Below, one piece after another: positions 16,913-24,448 of a DNA stretch of 64,000 nucleotides. Each line of letters starts with the position of its first letter. Within the stretch, counting starts at the first letter, position 1. The DNA is from DASQPA01 sp963756455 (GTDB lineage Bacteria > Acidobacteriota > Thermoanaerobaculia > Multivoradales > UBA5704): assembly GCA_963756455.1 (NCBI GenBank), contig CAVWNC010000003.1, positions 310,001 to 374,000 of the forward strand, given 5' to 3'. Under the pieces are notes generated by a model that worked only from the letters and a program-made list of their open reading frames with translations, did not search any database and was not told the DNA's origin. The translations under genes were made by a program, and so were the position numbers.

Positions 16913-17824
16913 ATGTCGATGAAAAGATTTCTGACGAGCCTCGCCCTCGGTTTCTCGCTCCTCGCCGGGACGGCCGTGGCGGTAGTGGCCGCAACGGCAC
17001 CGACGGCGCCAGCGAAGCTCAAGATCGGAGTGACCCTCCATCCTTACTATTCCTGGACGACAAACATCGTGGGCAACCTCCCCGGCATCGAGGTGCGTCC
17101 CATTCTTCCCGGGGAGATCGACGCCGGCGACTACCAGCCGCGGCCCGAGGACATCAAGAAGCTCGCCGATCTGGACGCGATCATCGTCAACGGCATCGGC
17201 CACGACGATTTCATTTTTCCCATGATCAAAGCCTCGGGGAACAAGAAGATCCTCATCATCCGGCCCAACGCGGAAACGCCGCAGATCCGGGCGATTCACG
17301 GCAACGCGGTCAACTCGCACACCTTCATCTCGTTCACCAACGCCATCCAGCAGACCTACGCGATCGAGAAGGCCCTGGCGAAGCTCCGCCCGGATCTCGC
17401 CCCCGGTCTTCAGAAAAACGCCGCCGACTACGCCCGGCGGCTGCGGACGATCAAGGCGAAGGCCGCGGCAGAGCTCGCCAATGCCAAGATCACCCGGGTG
17501 GTGACGGTGCACGACGGCTATGGCTATCTCCTCCAGGAATTCGGCCTGGAGGTGGCGGGAGTGGTGCAGCCGGCGCACGGCCTCACCCCCTCGGCGGCCG
17601 AGCTCGAGGACATGGTGAAGCTGTTGAAACGCGAGAAGATCCAGGTGGTCTTCAGCGAGGAGAGCTTCCCGCCGCCGCTCTTGAAAGTGCTCAAGGACGA
17701 GACCGGGGTCAAGGTCTACCTCATCAGCCACATCGCCTCGGGCGCCTACACGCCGGACAAGTTCGAAAAAGAGATGCAGAAAAACGTCGACACGATGGTC
17801 CGCGCCCTGGTGACGGAAAACTGA
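16913..17824 (+). CDS. Periplasmic zinc/manganese-binding protein of ABC importer (ZnuA/TroA family)
   Basis: The 303-residue protein has a signal peptide and the two-lobed TroA-family pattern linked by a long helix. Likely ligands are in VTLHPYYSW, NGIGHDDFIF, GNAVNSHTFISF, VVTVHDGYGYLL and VVFSEESFPP, close to the usual His/His/His/Asp set, though the DPH-x-WLDP motif is replaced by NSHTFISF. There is no His-rich loop. It should capture Zn(II) or Mn(II) and deliver it to the permease. Start: AAGGAG sits directly before an ATG at 16904, too near, so the ATG at 16913, 9 bases on, is preferred. It is coupled to the ATPase gene by a TGATG overlap. Confidence 0.88.
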   Translation: MSMKRFLTSLALGFSLLAGTAVAVVAATAPTAPAKLKIGVTLHPYYSWTTNIVGNLPGIEVRPILPGEIDAGDYQPRPEDIKKLADLDAIIVNGIGHDDFIFPMIKASGNKKILIIRPNAETPQIRAIHGNAVNSHTFISFTNAIQQTYAIEKALAKLRPDLAPGLQKNAADYARRLRTIKAKAAAELANAKITRVVTVHDGYGYLLQEFGLEVAGVVQPAHGLTPSAAELEDMVKLLKREKIQVVFSEESFPPPLLKVLKDETGVKVYLISHIASGAYTPDKFEKEMQKNVDTMVRALVTEN

Positions 17825-18573
17825 TGGCAGGAGCGCTGCTCACGATCCGCGGCCTGGGCGTCCGCATCGGGCGGGAGATCCTCTTGGACGGAATCGATCT
17901 CGACGTCCACCGCGGCTCGATCCATGTCGTCGTGGGACCCAACGGGGCGGGCAAGAGCACGCTCCTCGCCGGCATCCTCGGCCGGACCGCCTTCACCGGC
18001 TCGATCGTCACCCACTTTCTAGGCGCCGGACGGATCGGGTATCTGCCGCAATCGTTCGCTGTCGATCGCACCCTGCCGGTGACAGTCGCCGATTTCCTCG
18101 CTCTCCCGAGACAACGGCGGCCGGTCTGCTTCGGGATCGAGCGCGGCACCCGGAAGAAGATCGAAGGGCTCCTCGCCCGGGTGGGCCTCGCGGGCCTCGG
18201 CGATCGCATGCTCTCGGTCCTCTCGGGCGGCGAGCTCAAGCGGGTGCTGCTCGCGAACGCCATCGATCCCACCCCGGAGCTCCTCCTCCTGGACGAGCCC
18301 GCGGCCGGCCTCGACGAGATGGCGATCGGGCAGATGGAGGAAATCCTCCTGGGCTTAAGGCGGGAAGCGGCGCTCACCGTTCTCATGGTCTCCCACGACC
18401 TCGGCCAGGTCCGCCGGCTCGCCGACCGGGTGACCCTGTTGAATCGAACCGTCGAGCGGGACGGCCCGCCCGGAGAGGTGCTGACCGCCGATCTCCCCGA
18501 GACCCTCCTCGCCGCCCGCTGGTCCGGGCCGAGCACCGCCGGGCCGGCCCGGGCGGTGCATCTTTCGAGATGA
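17824..18573 (+). CDS. ABC transporter ATPase of metal importer (ZnuC-like)
   Basis: This 249-residue ATP-binding subunit shows a Walker A motif GPNGAGKST, Q-loop YLPQSF, signature LSGGELKRV, Walker B LLLLDEP followed by an AAGLD D-loop, and the switch His in MVSHDL. It powers metal uptake by the flanking binding protein and permease on the cytosolic face. Its ATG overlaps the stop of the binding-protein gene by one base, and its own stop overlaps the permease start by four, so the three subunits are translationally coupled. Confidence 0.93.
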   Translation: MAGALLTIRGLGVRIGREILLDGIDLDVHRGSIHVVVGPNGAGKSTLLAGILGRTAFTGSIVTHFLGAGRIGYLPQSFAVDRTLPVTVADFLALPRQRRPVCFGIERGTRKKIEGLLARVGLAGLGDRMLSVLSGGELKRVLLANAIDPTPELLLLDEPAAGLDEMAIGQMEEILLGLRREAALTVLMVSHDLGQVRRLADRVTLLNRTVERDGPPGEVLTADLPETLLAARWSGPSTAGPARAVHLSR

Positions 18574-19466
18574 TGGAAACCTTTTACTCCTGGATCGCGG
18601 CCCAGGCGCGGGCCGGCCACCTGCCGGCGGACTTCCAGTACGCCTTTCTCGTCCGCGGCATCCTCTCCGTGCTCGTCCTGGCGCCGCTCCTCGGCGGGAT
18701 CAGCCATCTCGTCGTCGCCCGCCGGATGGCGTTCTTCAGCGCCGCCTTAGGCCAGGCGGCCCTGACCGGCCTCTCGATCGCGCTCCTCTTAGGAGAGCCG
18801 CTCAACGCCCCCTACGGCGGGATTTTCGCCTTCTGTCTCCTCTCGGCCCTGGGGATGGTCTACGTCAAAAGGCGCTCGACGCTGCCGCCGGACACCCTGA
18901 TCGGCGTCTTCCTCGCCTTGACCCTGGGGCTCGGCATCTGCCTCCTGGTGGCGGTCACCCGGCGCTTCAACATCCACCAGGTGGAATCGGCGATGTTCGG
19001 CAGCCTGCTCACGGTGACGGACGGCGACCTCGCCCTCCTCGTCTGCGCCGGGGCGCTCGTCCTCCTCCTCCTCGCCCGCGAGTACAACGGTCTCCTCCTG
19101 GACAGCCTTTCCCCCGCGCTCGCCGGGGTGGAGGAGGTCGACTCGGCCTACGTCGAATACCTCTTCGCGGTGCTCCTGACGATCGCGATCGTCGTCAGCT
19201 TGAAAGTGATCGGAGCGCTTTTAGTCGAGGCGCTCGTCGTGGTGCCCGCGGCGGCGGCGCGGAACCTCGCCCGGAGCACCCGCGCCTATCTCCTCTGGAG
19301 CGTCGTCATCGCCTTTTTGGCCGGCGTCGGCGGGCTCGGGATCTCCACCCGGCTCTTAGTTCCCACCGGGGGGGCGGTGGTCTTGGCGCTCAGCCTGCTG
19401 TTCTTCGTGACGCTGGGAGTCGGAGCGCTGGGGGCGCGCCGGCTACGGCGAGGCTCAAAAGCCTGA
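18570..19466 (+). CDS. ABC transporter permease of metal importer (ZnuB-like)
   Basis: The 298-residue integral membrane protein has about eight hydrophobic segments and the ABC-3 family patterns RMAFFSAALGQAALTG and VKVIGALLVEALVVVPAAAA. It forms the Zn(II)/Mn(II) channel with the two preceding subunits. Its ATG overlaps the ATPase stop (ATGA). The C-terminus is a short basic tail. Immediately after its stop lies a fragment copied from the Uma2 gene, so the transcript probably ends here. No Zur-type operator could be recognised by eye upstream of the operon. Confidence 0.92.
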   Translation: MMETFYSWIAAQARAGHLPADFQYAFLVRGILSVLVLAPLLGGISHLVVARRMAFFSAALGQAALTGLSIALLLGEPLNAPYGGIFAFCLLSALGMVYVKRRSTLPPDTLIGVFLALTLGLGICLLVAVTRRFNIHQVESAMFGSLLTVTDGDLALLVCAGALVLLLLAREYNGLLLDSLSPALAGVEEVDSAYVEYLFAVLLTIAIVVSLKVIGALLVEALVVVPAAAARNLARSTRAYLLWSVVIAFLAGVGGLGISTRLLVPTGGAVVLALSLLFFVTLGVGALGARRLRRGSKA

Positions 19467-19467
19467 C

Positions 19468-19538
19468 CTCAAGGCAGCAGATCGGCGACTTCCAAAAAGG
19501 CGCCCGCGAGATCGCCTAAGGGAGCCCGCTCCCCTCGC
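19468..19538 (-). pseudogene. 3'-end fragment of an Uma2-family gene (direct repeat of 20445-20515)
   Basis: Bases 19468-19523 are identical to 20445-20500, the last codons and stop of the intact Uma2 gene, and similarity continues with about four mismatches to 19538. The fragment encodes the same ending, LGDLAGAFLEVADLLP and stop, on the minus strand. The rest of the gene is missing. Together the two copies bracket the gene at 19709. Confidence 0.8.
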
Positions 19539-19708
19539 CTGCGTGTACTGCGTCCGGCCGCTTCTTGAGTCCCCACGTCAGGACCGAAGGGCGGCTCTGG
19601 TCATCGCCAACCATTATCGAGTATCCTCAGCCCATGTCGCCACAGAGTTTTATGTCGGAACCTCGGAACCGAGTTTCCTGTCTTGGAGGCTTCAGAGGAT
19701 AGGACAGT

Positions 19709-20332
19709 ATGGGAAAACCCAGCAAGCGTCGTACCCAAAAGGCCGCTCTACGCCGGCAAGCGAAGGCCAAAATGGCGCGCTCGAACCTCCCCCGGGTGCG
19801 GTTGCCTGCGGTACCGCCGGAGGCTCCGGTCTATGAGTGCCTGATGCCGCGAGATCTCGACGAGTTCGGAATCGGCAACATCGTGATCGCCCGAGAGCTT
19901 CCCTCGGGAGAGATCGCCGTGATCGTTTTTCTGGTGGATGTTTTCTGCCTGGGCGTCAAGGACATAGCGCTGGGAGTCTTCGGCCTCTCCGAGTACCACG
20001 AGAAGATCCGCCGCTTTACCGCCGGCGCTTCGTTCGCAACGGTCTCACCGGCAACTGTGCGCGCTTTGGTCGAGGGCGCCGTCGCGTACGCTCACGGGTT
20101 CGGGCTGCCTCCTCATCAGGACTATGCCCTGGCGTGCCGGATCTTCGCCGGTATCGATCCGGGCGTTGTCGATCGGGCTTTCTCGTACGGGAAAGACGGC
20201 AAGCCCTTCTACGTCTCAGGCCCCCGGGATACACCCGGCAAATCCAGGCGCGTGCTCGCCGCACTCGAAAGGGCCTGCGGGCCGGGTGGCTTCGACTATT
20301 TGGTTGGCGTGGAAGCGGGATTCGAGGAGTGA
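19709..20332 (+). CDS. Conserved hypothetical protein with basic N-terminus
   Basis: The 207-residue product starts with a Lys/Arg-rich tail (GKPSKRRTQKAALRRQAKAK). It then has AVIVFLVDVFCLGVKDIALG, a helical region with LVEGAVAYAHGFGLPPHQDYA, and a C-terminal GKPFYVSGPRDTPGKSRRVL stretch. I recall this pattern from unannotated bacterial proteins but know no function. No catalytic motif or membrane segment is evident, so it is probably cytosolic and may bind nucleic acid through the tail. It lies alone between two copies of the Uma2 3' end, which suggests it arrived as a single-gene insertion. Confidence 0.7.
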   Translation: MGKPSKRRTQKAALRRQAKAKMARSNLPRVRLPAVPPEAPVYECLMPRDLDEFGIGNIVIARELPSGEIAVIVFLVDVFCLGVKDIALGVFGLSEYHEKIRRFTAGASFATVSPATVRALVEGAVAYAHGFGLPPHQDYALACRIFAGIDPGVVDRAFSYGKDGKPFYVSGPRDTPGKSRRVLAALERACGPGGFDYLVGVEAGFEE

Positions 20333-20445
20333 CGTCGCCTGCGTCATCCGGGCCCGGGCATGGGAATCCTAAAATGAGCGTTTACCGGGCAGCAGGCCGC
20401 GATTACCCGGTCTTCCTCAGACCGTGATTTGCGCTCCGGACGGTC

Positions 20446-21003
20446 TCAAGGCAGCAGATCGGCGACTTCCAAAAAGGCGCCCGCGAGATCGCCTAAGGGA
20501 ACCCGCTCGCCACGCTTGAAGGTCTGGTGACGGCGGTAGACCCCGGAGACCGGATCGCTGAAGAGCTCCAAAGACTCGCGATTCAAATCCAGGAGCAGGT
20601 ACTGCAGGATGCCGGCATGGGCATAGAGGGGAGCTTTGCGCTGGCGGTCGTGGCCGAGCGAGGCATCGGCCACTTCCAGGACCAGCACGGCCCGGGTTGG
20701 ATGGGCGTCCCGATAGTCGCGTGGGCTCCCCGCCACCACGGCCACGTCCGGCTCGGGAGCGGAACCGTTGTCGAGGGCGAGCGGCATCTGGACCCGGATG
20801 CAGTAACCGTGAGCGAACACCGCGCGGAGCGCCGTCTCCGCCAGGAGGACGGCCGTGGCGTGGCGGCTGTTTTGAGGGCTCAAGTTATAGATGACGCCGT
20901 CGATCAACTCGACGCGCTCCTCCGGCGGCAAGAACCCCGCCTCCGCCATGCGCTCGTACTCCTCGCGCGTGAAGCGGTGGATCTCTATGGCGGGCATCGA
21001 CAT
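20446..21003 (-). CDS. Uma2-family (DUF820) restriction-endonuclease-like protein
   Basis: This 185-residue protein follows the Uma2 pattern: RFTREEYERMAEAGFLPPEERVELIDGVIYNLSPQ at the start (the conserved GE/LIDG-type acidic site), EPDVAVVAG and VLVLEVADASLGHDRQRKAPLYAHAGI (the D-x-n-ExK-like core), then YLLLDL. The fold is that of PD-(D/E)xK nucleases, though most members are uncharacterised and very common in cyanobacteria and other phyla. A perfect 12-bp hairpin lies just upstream. A second, truncated copy of its 3' end lies at 19468. Confidence 0.85.
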   Translation of the reverse strand: MSMPAIEIHRFTREEYERMAEAGFLPPEERVELIDGVIYNLSPQNSRHATAVLLAETALRAVFAHGYCIRVQMPLALDNGSAPEPDVAVVAGSPRDYRDAHPTRAVLVLEVADASLGHDRQRKAPLYAHAGILQYLLLDLNRESLELFSDPVSGVYRRHQTFKRGERVPLGDLAGAFLEVADLLP

Positions 21004-21036
21004 GGGTGGACCCTCGAACGGGAAAAGCTTAACACG

Positions 21037-21064
21037 GAGAGGGCGGCCTCACGGCCGCCCTCTC
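21037..21064 (-). terminator. Perfect 12-bp hairpin between the VPS10-like gene and the Uma2 gene
   Basis: GAGAGGGCGGCC (21037-21048) pairs with GGCCGCCCTCTC (21053-21064) across a four-base loop, just after the stop of the minus-strand VPS10-like gene. There is no T tract, so it may act as a factor-dependent or mRNA-stabilising end. Confidence 0.5.
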
Positions 21065-21087
21065 TCTACAGCCCGTACGGAGCCCCG

Positions 21088-24000
21088 TTACCGCGGGGCG
21101 GGTTGCCAGGTCGGCACCCGGCCCGGCGTCCAGGGGGCACCGGCGGCTTCGAGCTGGTCTTCGAGCTTCTTTAGATCGACGTCGATCAGCTGGTGGAGCT
21201 TGGGGAGGATCTCCGCGAACTGCTCGCTCGCGACCTTGTAATTATCGAGCTGCACCTGGGTGGCGTCGGAGCTCGACGTCCAGTGGGCCGAGACGATCCC
21301 CTCCACCCTTTCGACGACCGAGGGAAGGGTGGGCTCGCTGTACTTCCCCTGGACGGCGCCGCCGGAGAGCACGAGGCTCAGGTCGGCGAGACGGTTGCGG
21401 AGCGCCCGGGACTCGTCGGCCAGGCGCGGGTCCGCCCCGGGGGTCACGAGGAGCGCCTTGTCGATGAAGTCGAGCCGGGTCTTCGCCTCGCCGGCCGCTC
21501 CCGCGGCGCCCAAGACCGCGCGCTGGAGGTGGGCCGTGTCGCGCTCGAACTGGAGGAGCGCCCGCGGGTCCTTCGCCGGCAGGCTGGCGAGCCCCATGGG
21601 CGTGGCGGTGAAGGTCTGCGCCTCGCCCAAGGTCGTCTCCTTGCCGTTCACCCGCTCCGAGAGGGTGACCTTGTAGGTGCCGGGCACGACCGCCGGACCG
21701 ACGTTCGGCTGATCGTAGGGACCGGGCTCCGGCTCTTCGAGCGCCACCGGATCGGAGGGGGGAAAACGGAGGTCCCAGGCCACCCGGTGGAAGCCGGCGG
21801 TGGCCGGCGCGGTCAGCCGCCTTATGGCGTGCCCTTCCGAGTCGGTAACGGTGAGGAAGACCGCCGGCTCGGGCTCGCGGTCCTCCTCCTCCAGCGATTC
21901 CCAGGTCGGATAGGAACCGTCCTTGCCGGCCTTGGCGAGCTTCTTCTCCTCCTCGCGGCGGACCTTCCTCCGGCTCTTCAGGTCCTCCTTCAGGTAATAG
22001 GTGAAGATCGCTCCGAAGGGCGGGTTGGGAGCGGTGAAGAACGACGCTCCCTGGAAGCTCCGGCCGCGGCCGCCGAGCGGGCTCGCCGGGAAATAGAGCT
22101 GGACGGGCTTGACGGGGAGGAGGAGCGGGCCCTGATCGAGAAGCTCCGGGGTCACCCGGCGGAGCGGCGAGAGGTCGTCCAGAATGTAGAAGCCGCGGCC
22201 GAAGGTGGCGAGAACCAGGTCGTTCTCCCGCTTCTGGATCACCATGTCGCGCACGCCGGTGGGCGGCAGGTTGCCCTTCATCTGCAGCCAGTGCTTCCCC
22301 GAGTCGTGGCTGAAGAAGGCGCCGAACTCGGTGCCGGCGAAGAGCAGGTCGGATTTCTCTGTATCCTGGATGACGACGTAGACGGTGCCACGGGCCGGCA
22401 GGTCGCCGGCGATCGAAACCCAGCTCCGTCCGCGATCGGTGCTTTTCAAGACATAGGGCTTGAAATCACCGCTCTTGTGGTTGTCGAAGGAGGCGAAGAC
22501 GGTGTTGCCGTCCTTCGATCCGGCCTGCACCCGCGAGACATAGGTGCGATCCGGCACCCCGGGGAAGCTCTCGATCTTCCGCCAGTGAGAGCCGTCGTCC
22601 TCGCTCACCTGGATCAAGCCGTCGTCGGTCCCGGCGTAGAGCAGGCCTTTGACGACCGGCGATTCGGAGAGCGAGACGATGTTGCCGTAAAAGGACGTCG
22701 AGGTGTTCTTCGCCACCGCGTCGATGTCCCAGACGTGGCCCATGACCGGCAGCTTGTTGCGATCGATCTGGCGGGTCAAGTCGGGGGAGATGGCCTGCCA
22801 GTGCTCGCCCCGGTCGTCGCTCTTGAACAGCCGGTTGGCGCCGAAATAGAGCCTCGTGTGGAGATGCGGGCTGATGATGAGCGGCGAGTCCCAGTTGAAG
22901 CGGAGCGGCGGCCCGGCCTTCTCCGGCTGCGGCTGGATGTAGATCTGCTCGCCGCTCTTGCGATCGAAGCGGACGAGGACGCCGTACTGCGACTCGGCGT
23001 AGATCGTGTTGGGGTCTTCCGGATCGGCCTGCGACTGAAAGCCGTCGCCGCCGGTCGTCACGAACCAGTCGGAGTTGAGGATGCCCGAGTCGGAAAGCGT
23101 GCGCGACGGACCGCCCAGGCTGAAATTGTCCTGGGTGCCGCCGTAGACGTAATAGAAGGGGAGCGCGTTGTCGACCGAGACGCGGTAGAACTGGGTGATC
23201 GGGAGGTTCGACTTGAACTGCCAGGAGGCACCGCGATCCCAGGTCTCGTAGAGGCCGCCGTCACAGCCGGCGATCAGGTGATCGGTCAAGTCGGGATCGA
23301 TCCAGACGACGTGGTTGTCCGAATGCTTGTCGGGCTCGCCGACGTTTCTAAAGGTTTTCCCGCCATCTTCGGTGACCCCGATCCAGACGTCCATGGTGTA
23401 GACGCGGTCGGGATTTTTGGGATCGGGGAAAAGCTCCTGGTAGTACTGCGGCGAGGAAGCCACGGTGGCGCTCCGCTTCTCCCAGGAGGCGCCGGCGTCC
23501 TTCGAGCGGAAAAAGCCGCCCGACTTGTTCGCCGCCTCGACGATCGCGTAGACCGTATCGGGCTCGACGGGGGAGATGGCGAGGCCGATCCGCCCCATGT
23601 CTTCTTTCGGCAGACCCTTCCCGATCTTCGCCCAGGTCGCCCCGGCGTCCAGCGACTTGTAGATGGCGGACTCCGGGCCACCGTCGATGAGCGTCCAGAC
23701 GTGACGCCGGCGCTGGTAGGCGGCGGCGTAGAGGACGTCGGGGTTCCGCGGGTCCATGACGAGATCGGTGACCCCGGTGTTGTCGCTGACCGAAAGCACC
23801 TTCTTCCAGCTCTTGCCGCCGTCCGCCGTCTTGTAGAGCCCGCGCTCGCCACCAGAGCTCCACAGCGGGCCCTGGGCGGCGACGTAGACGACTTTCGAAT
23901 CGCGCGGATCGACGACGATCTTCCCGATGTGCTCGGAGGTCTTCAACCCGACGTTCTCCCAGCTGGCGCCGCCATCGACCGACTTGTAGACGCCGTCGCC

Positions 24001-24417
24001 GTAGGCGACGCTCCGCTGACTGTTGTTCTCGCCGCTCCCCACCCAGACGACGAGGGGATTGTTGGGATCGATCGTCACGCAGCCGGTCGAGTAGGAGGCC
24101 TCGCCGTCGAAGATCGGGCTCCAGGTGACCCCCGCGTTGACCGTCTTCCACACTCCCGAAGAGGCGGTCGCCACGTACCAGGTGCGCTTGTTCCGAGGAT
24201 CGATCGCGACGTCGACGATGCGACCCGAGGTCAAGGCCGGACCGATGCCGCGAAGCTCCAGGCCGGAGAAGGTGTCGGCGCTCCAGGCGCTCTTCTTCTC
24301 TTTGTCTTTGTCTTTGTCTTTGCCCGGCTTGGTATCGGCCGGGGTCGCAACCGCCGCCACGGAGAGCCCCGTCGCGAGGAGGAATAGGAGCGGGAACGCA
24401 AAAAGGTTTCGTTTCAC
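21088..24417 (-). CDS. Secreted VPS10/BNR-repeat (sortilin-like) beta-propeller protein A
   Basis: This 1109-residue protein has a signal peptide, a short charged linker (KDKDKDKEKK from a 6-base repeat), and then a large beta-propeller region. At least ten Asp-box/BNR motifs of the S-x-D-x-G-x-x-W type are visible, including SVDGGASWENV, TADGGKSWKKV, SLDAGATWAKI, SKDAGASWEKR, SDDRGEHWQAI and STDRGRSWVSI. The C-terminal ~300 residues add a beta-sandwich region (FHRVAWDLRFPPSDP) and a helical tail. Databases usually call these glycosyl hydrolases, but no catalytic residues can be pointed to, so binding or peptidase-like roles are open. A paralogue follows at 24449, 31 bases upstream on the same strand. 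Confidence 0.88.
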   Translation of the reverse strand: MKRNLFAFPLLFLLATGLSVAAVATPADTKPGKDKDKDKEKKSAWSADTFSGLELRGIGPALTSGRIVDVAIDPRNKRTWYVATASSGVWKTVNAGVTWSPIFDGEASYSTGCVTIDPNNPLVVWVGSGENNSQRSVAYGDGVYKSVDGGASWENVGLKTSEHIGKIVVDPRDSKVVYVAAQGPLWSSGGERGLYKTADGGKSWKKVLSVSDNTGVTDLVMDPRNPDVLYAAAYQRRRHVWTLIDGGPESAIYKSLDAGATWAKIGKGLPKEDMGRIGLAISPVEPDTVYAIVEAANKSGGFFRSKDAGASWEKRSATVASSPQYYQELFPDPKNPDRVYTMDVWIGVTEDGGKTFRNVGEPDKHSDNHVVWIDPDLTDHLIAGCDGGLYETWDRGASWQFKSNLPITQFYRVSVDNALPFYYVYGGTQDNFSLGGPSRTLSDSGILNSDWFVTTGGDGFQSQADPEDPNTIYAESQYGVLVRFDRKSGEQIYIQPQPEKAGPPLRFNWDSPLIISPHLHTRLYFGANRLFKSDDRGEHWQAISPDLTRQIDRNKLPVMGHVWDIDAVAKNTSTSFYGNIVSLSESPVVKGLLYAGTDDGLIQVSEDDGSHWRKIESFPGVPDRTYVSRVQAGSKDGNTVFASFDNHKSGDFKPYVLKSTDRGRSWVSIAGDLPARGTVYVVIQDTEKSDLLFAGTEFGAFFSHDSGKHWLQMKGNLPPTGVRDMVIQKRENDLVLATFGRGFYILDDLSPLRRVTPELLDQGPLLLPVKPVQLYFPASPLGGRGRSFQGASFFTAPNPPFGAIFTYYLKEDLKSRRKVRREEEKKLAKAGKDGSYPTWESLEEEDREPEPAVFLTVTDSEGHAIRRLTAPATAGFHRVAWDLRFPPSDPVALEEPEPGPYDQPNVGPAVVPGTYKVTLSERVNGKETTLGEAQTFTATPMGLASLPAKDPRALLQFERDTAHLQRAVLGAAGAAGEAKTRLDFIDKALLVTPGADPRLADESRALRNRLADLSLVLSGGAVQGKYSEPTLPSVVERVEGIVSAHWTSSSDATQVQLDNYKVASEQFAEILPKLHQLIDVDLKKLEDQLEAAGAPWTPGRVPTWQPAPR

Positions 24418-24448
24418 GACATCGCCTCCAAAAGGGTAAAGTGAGCGC

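Noticed and set aside
21193..24387. A 1064-codon open frame on the plus strand
   Set aside because: It is antisense to VPS10-like protein A and is Arg/Gly/Asp/Val-rich without domains. It stays open because of GC-rich codon bias in the real gene.
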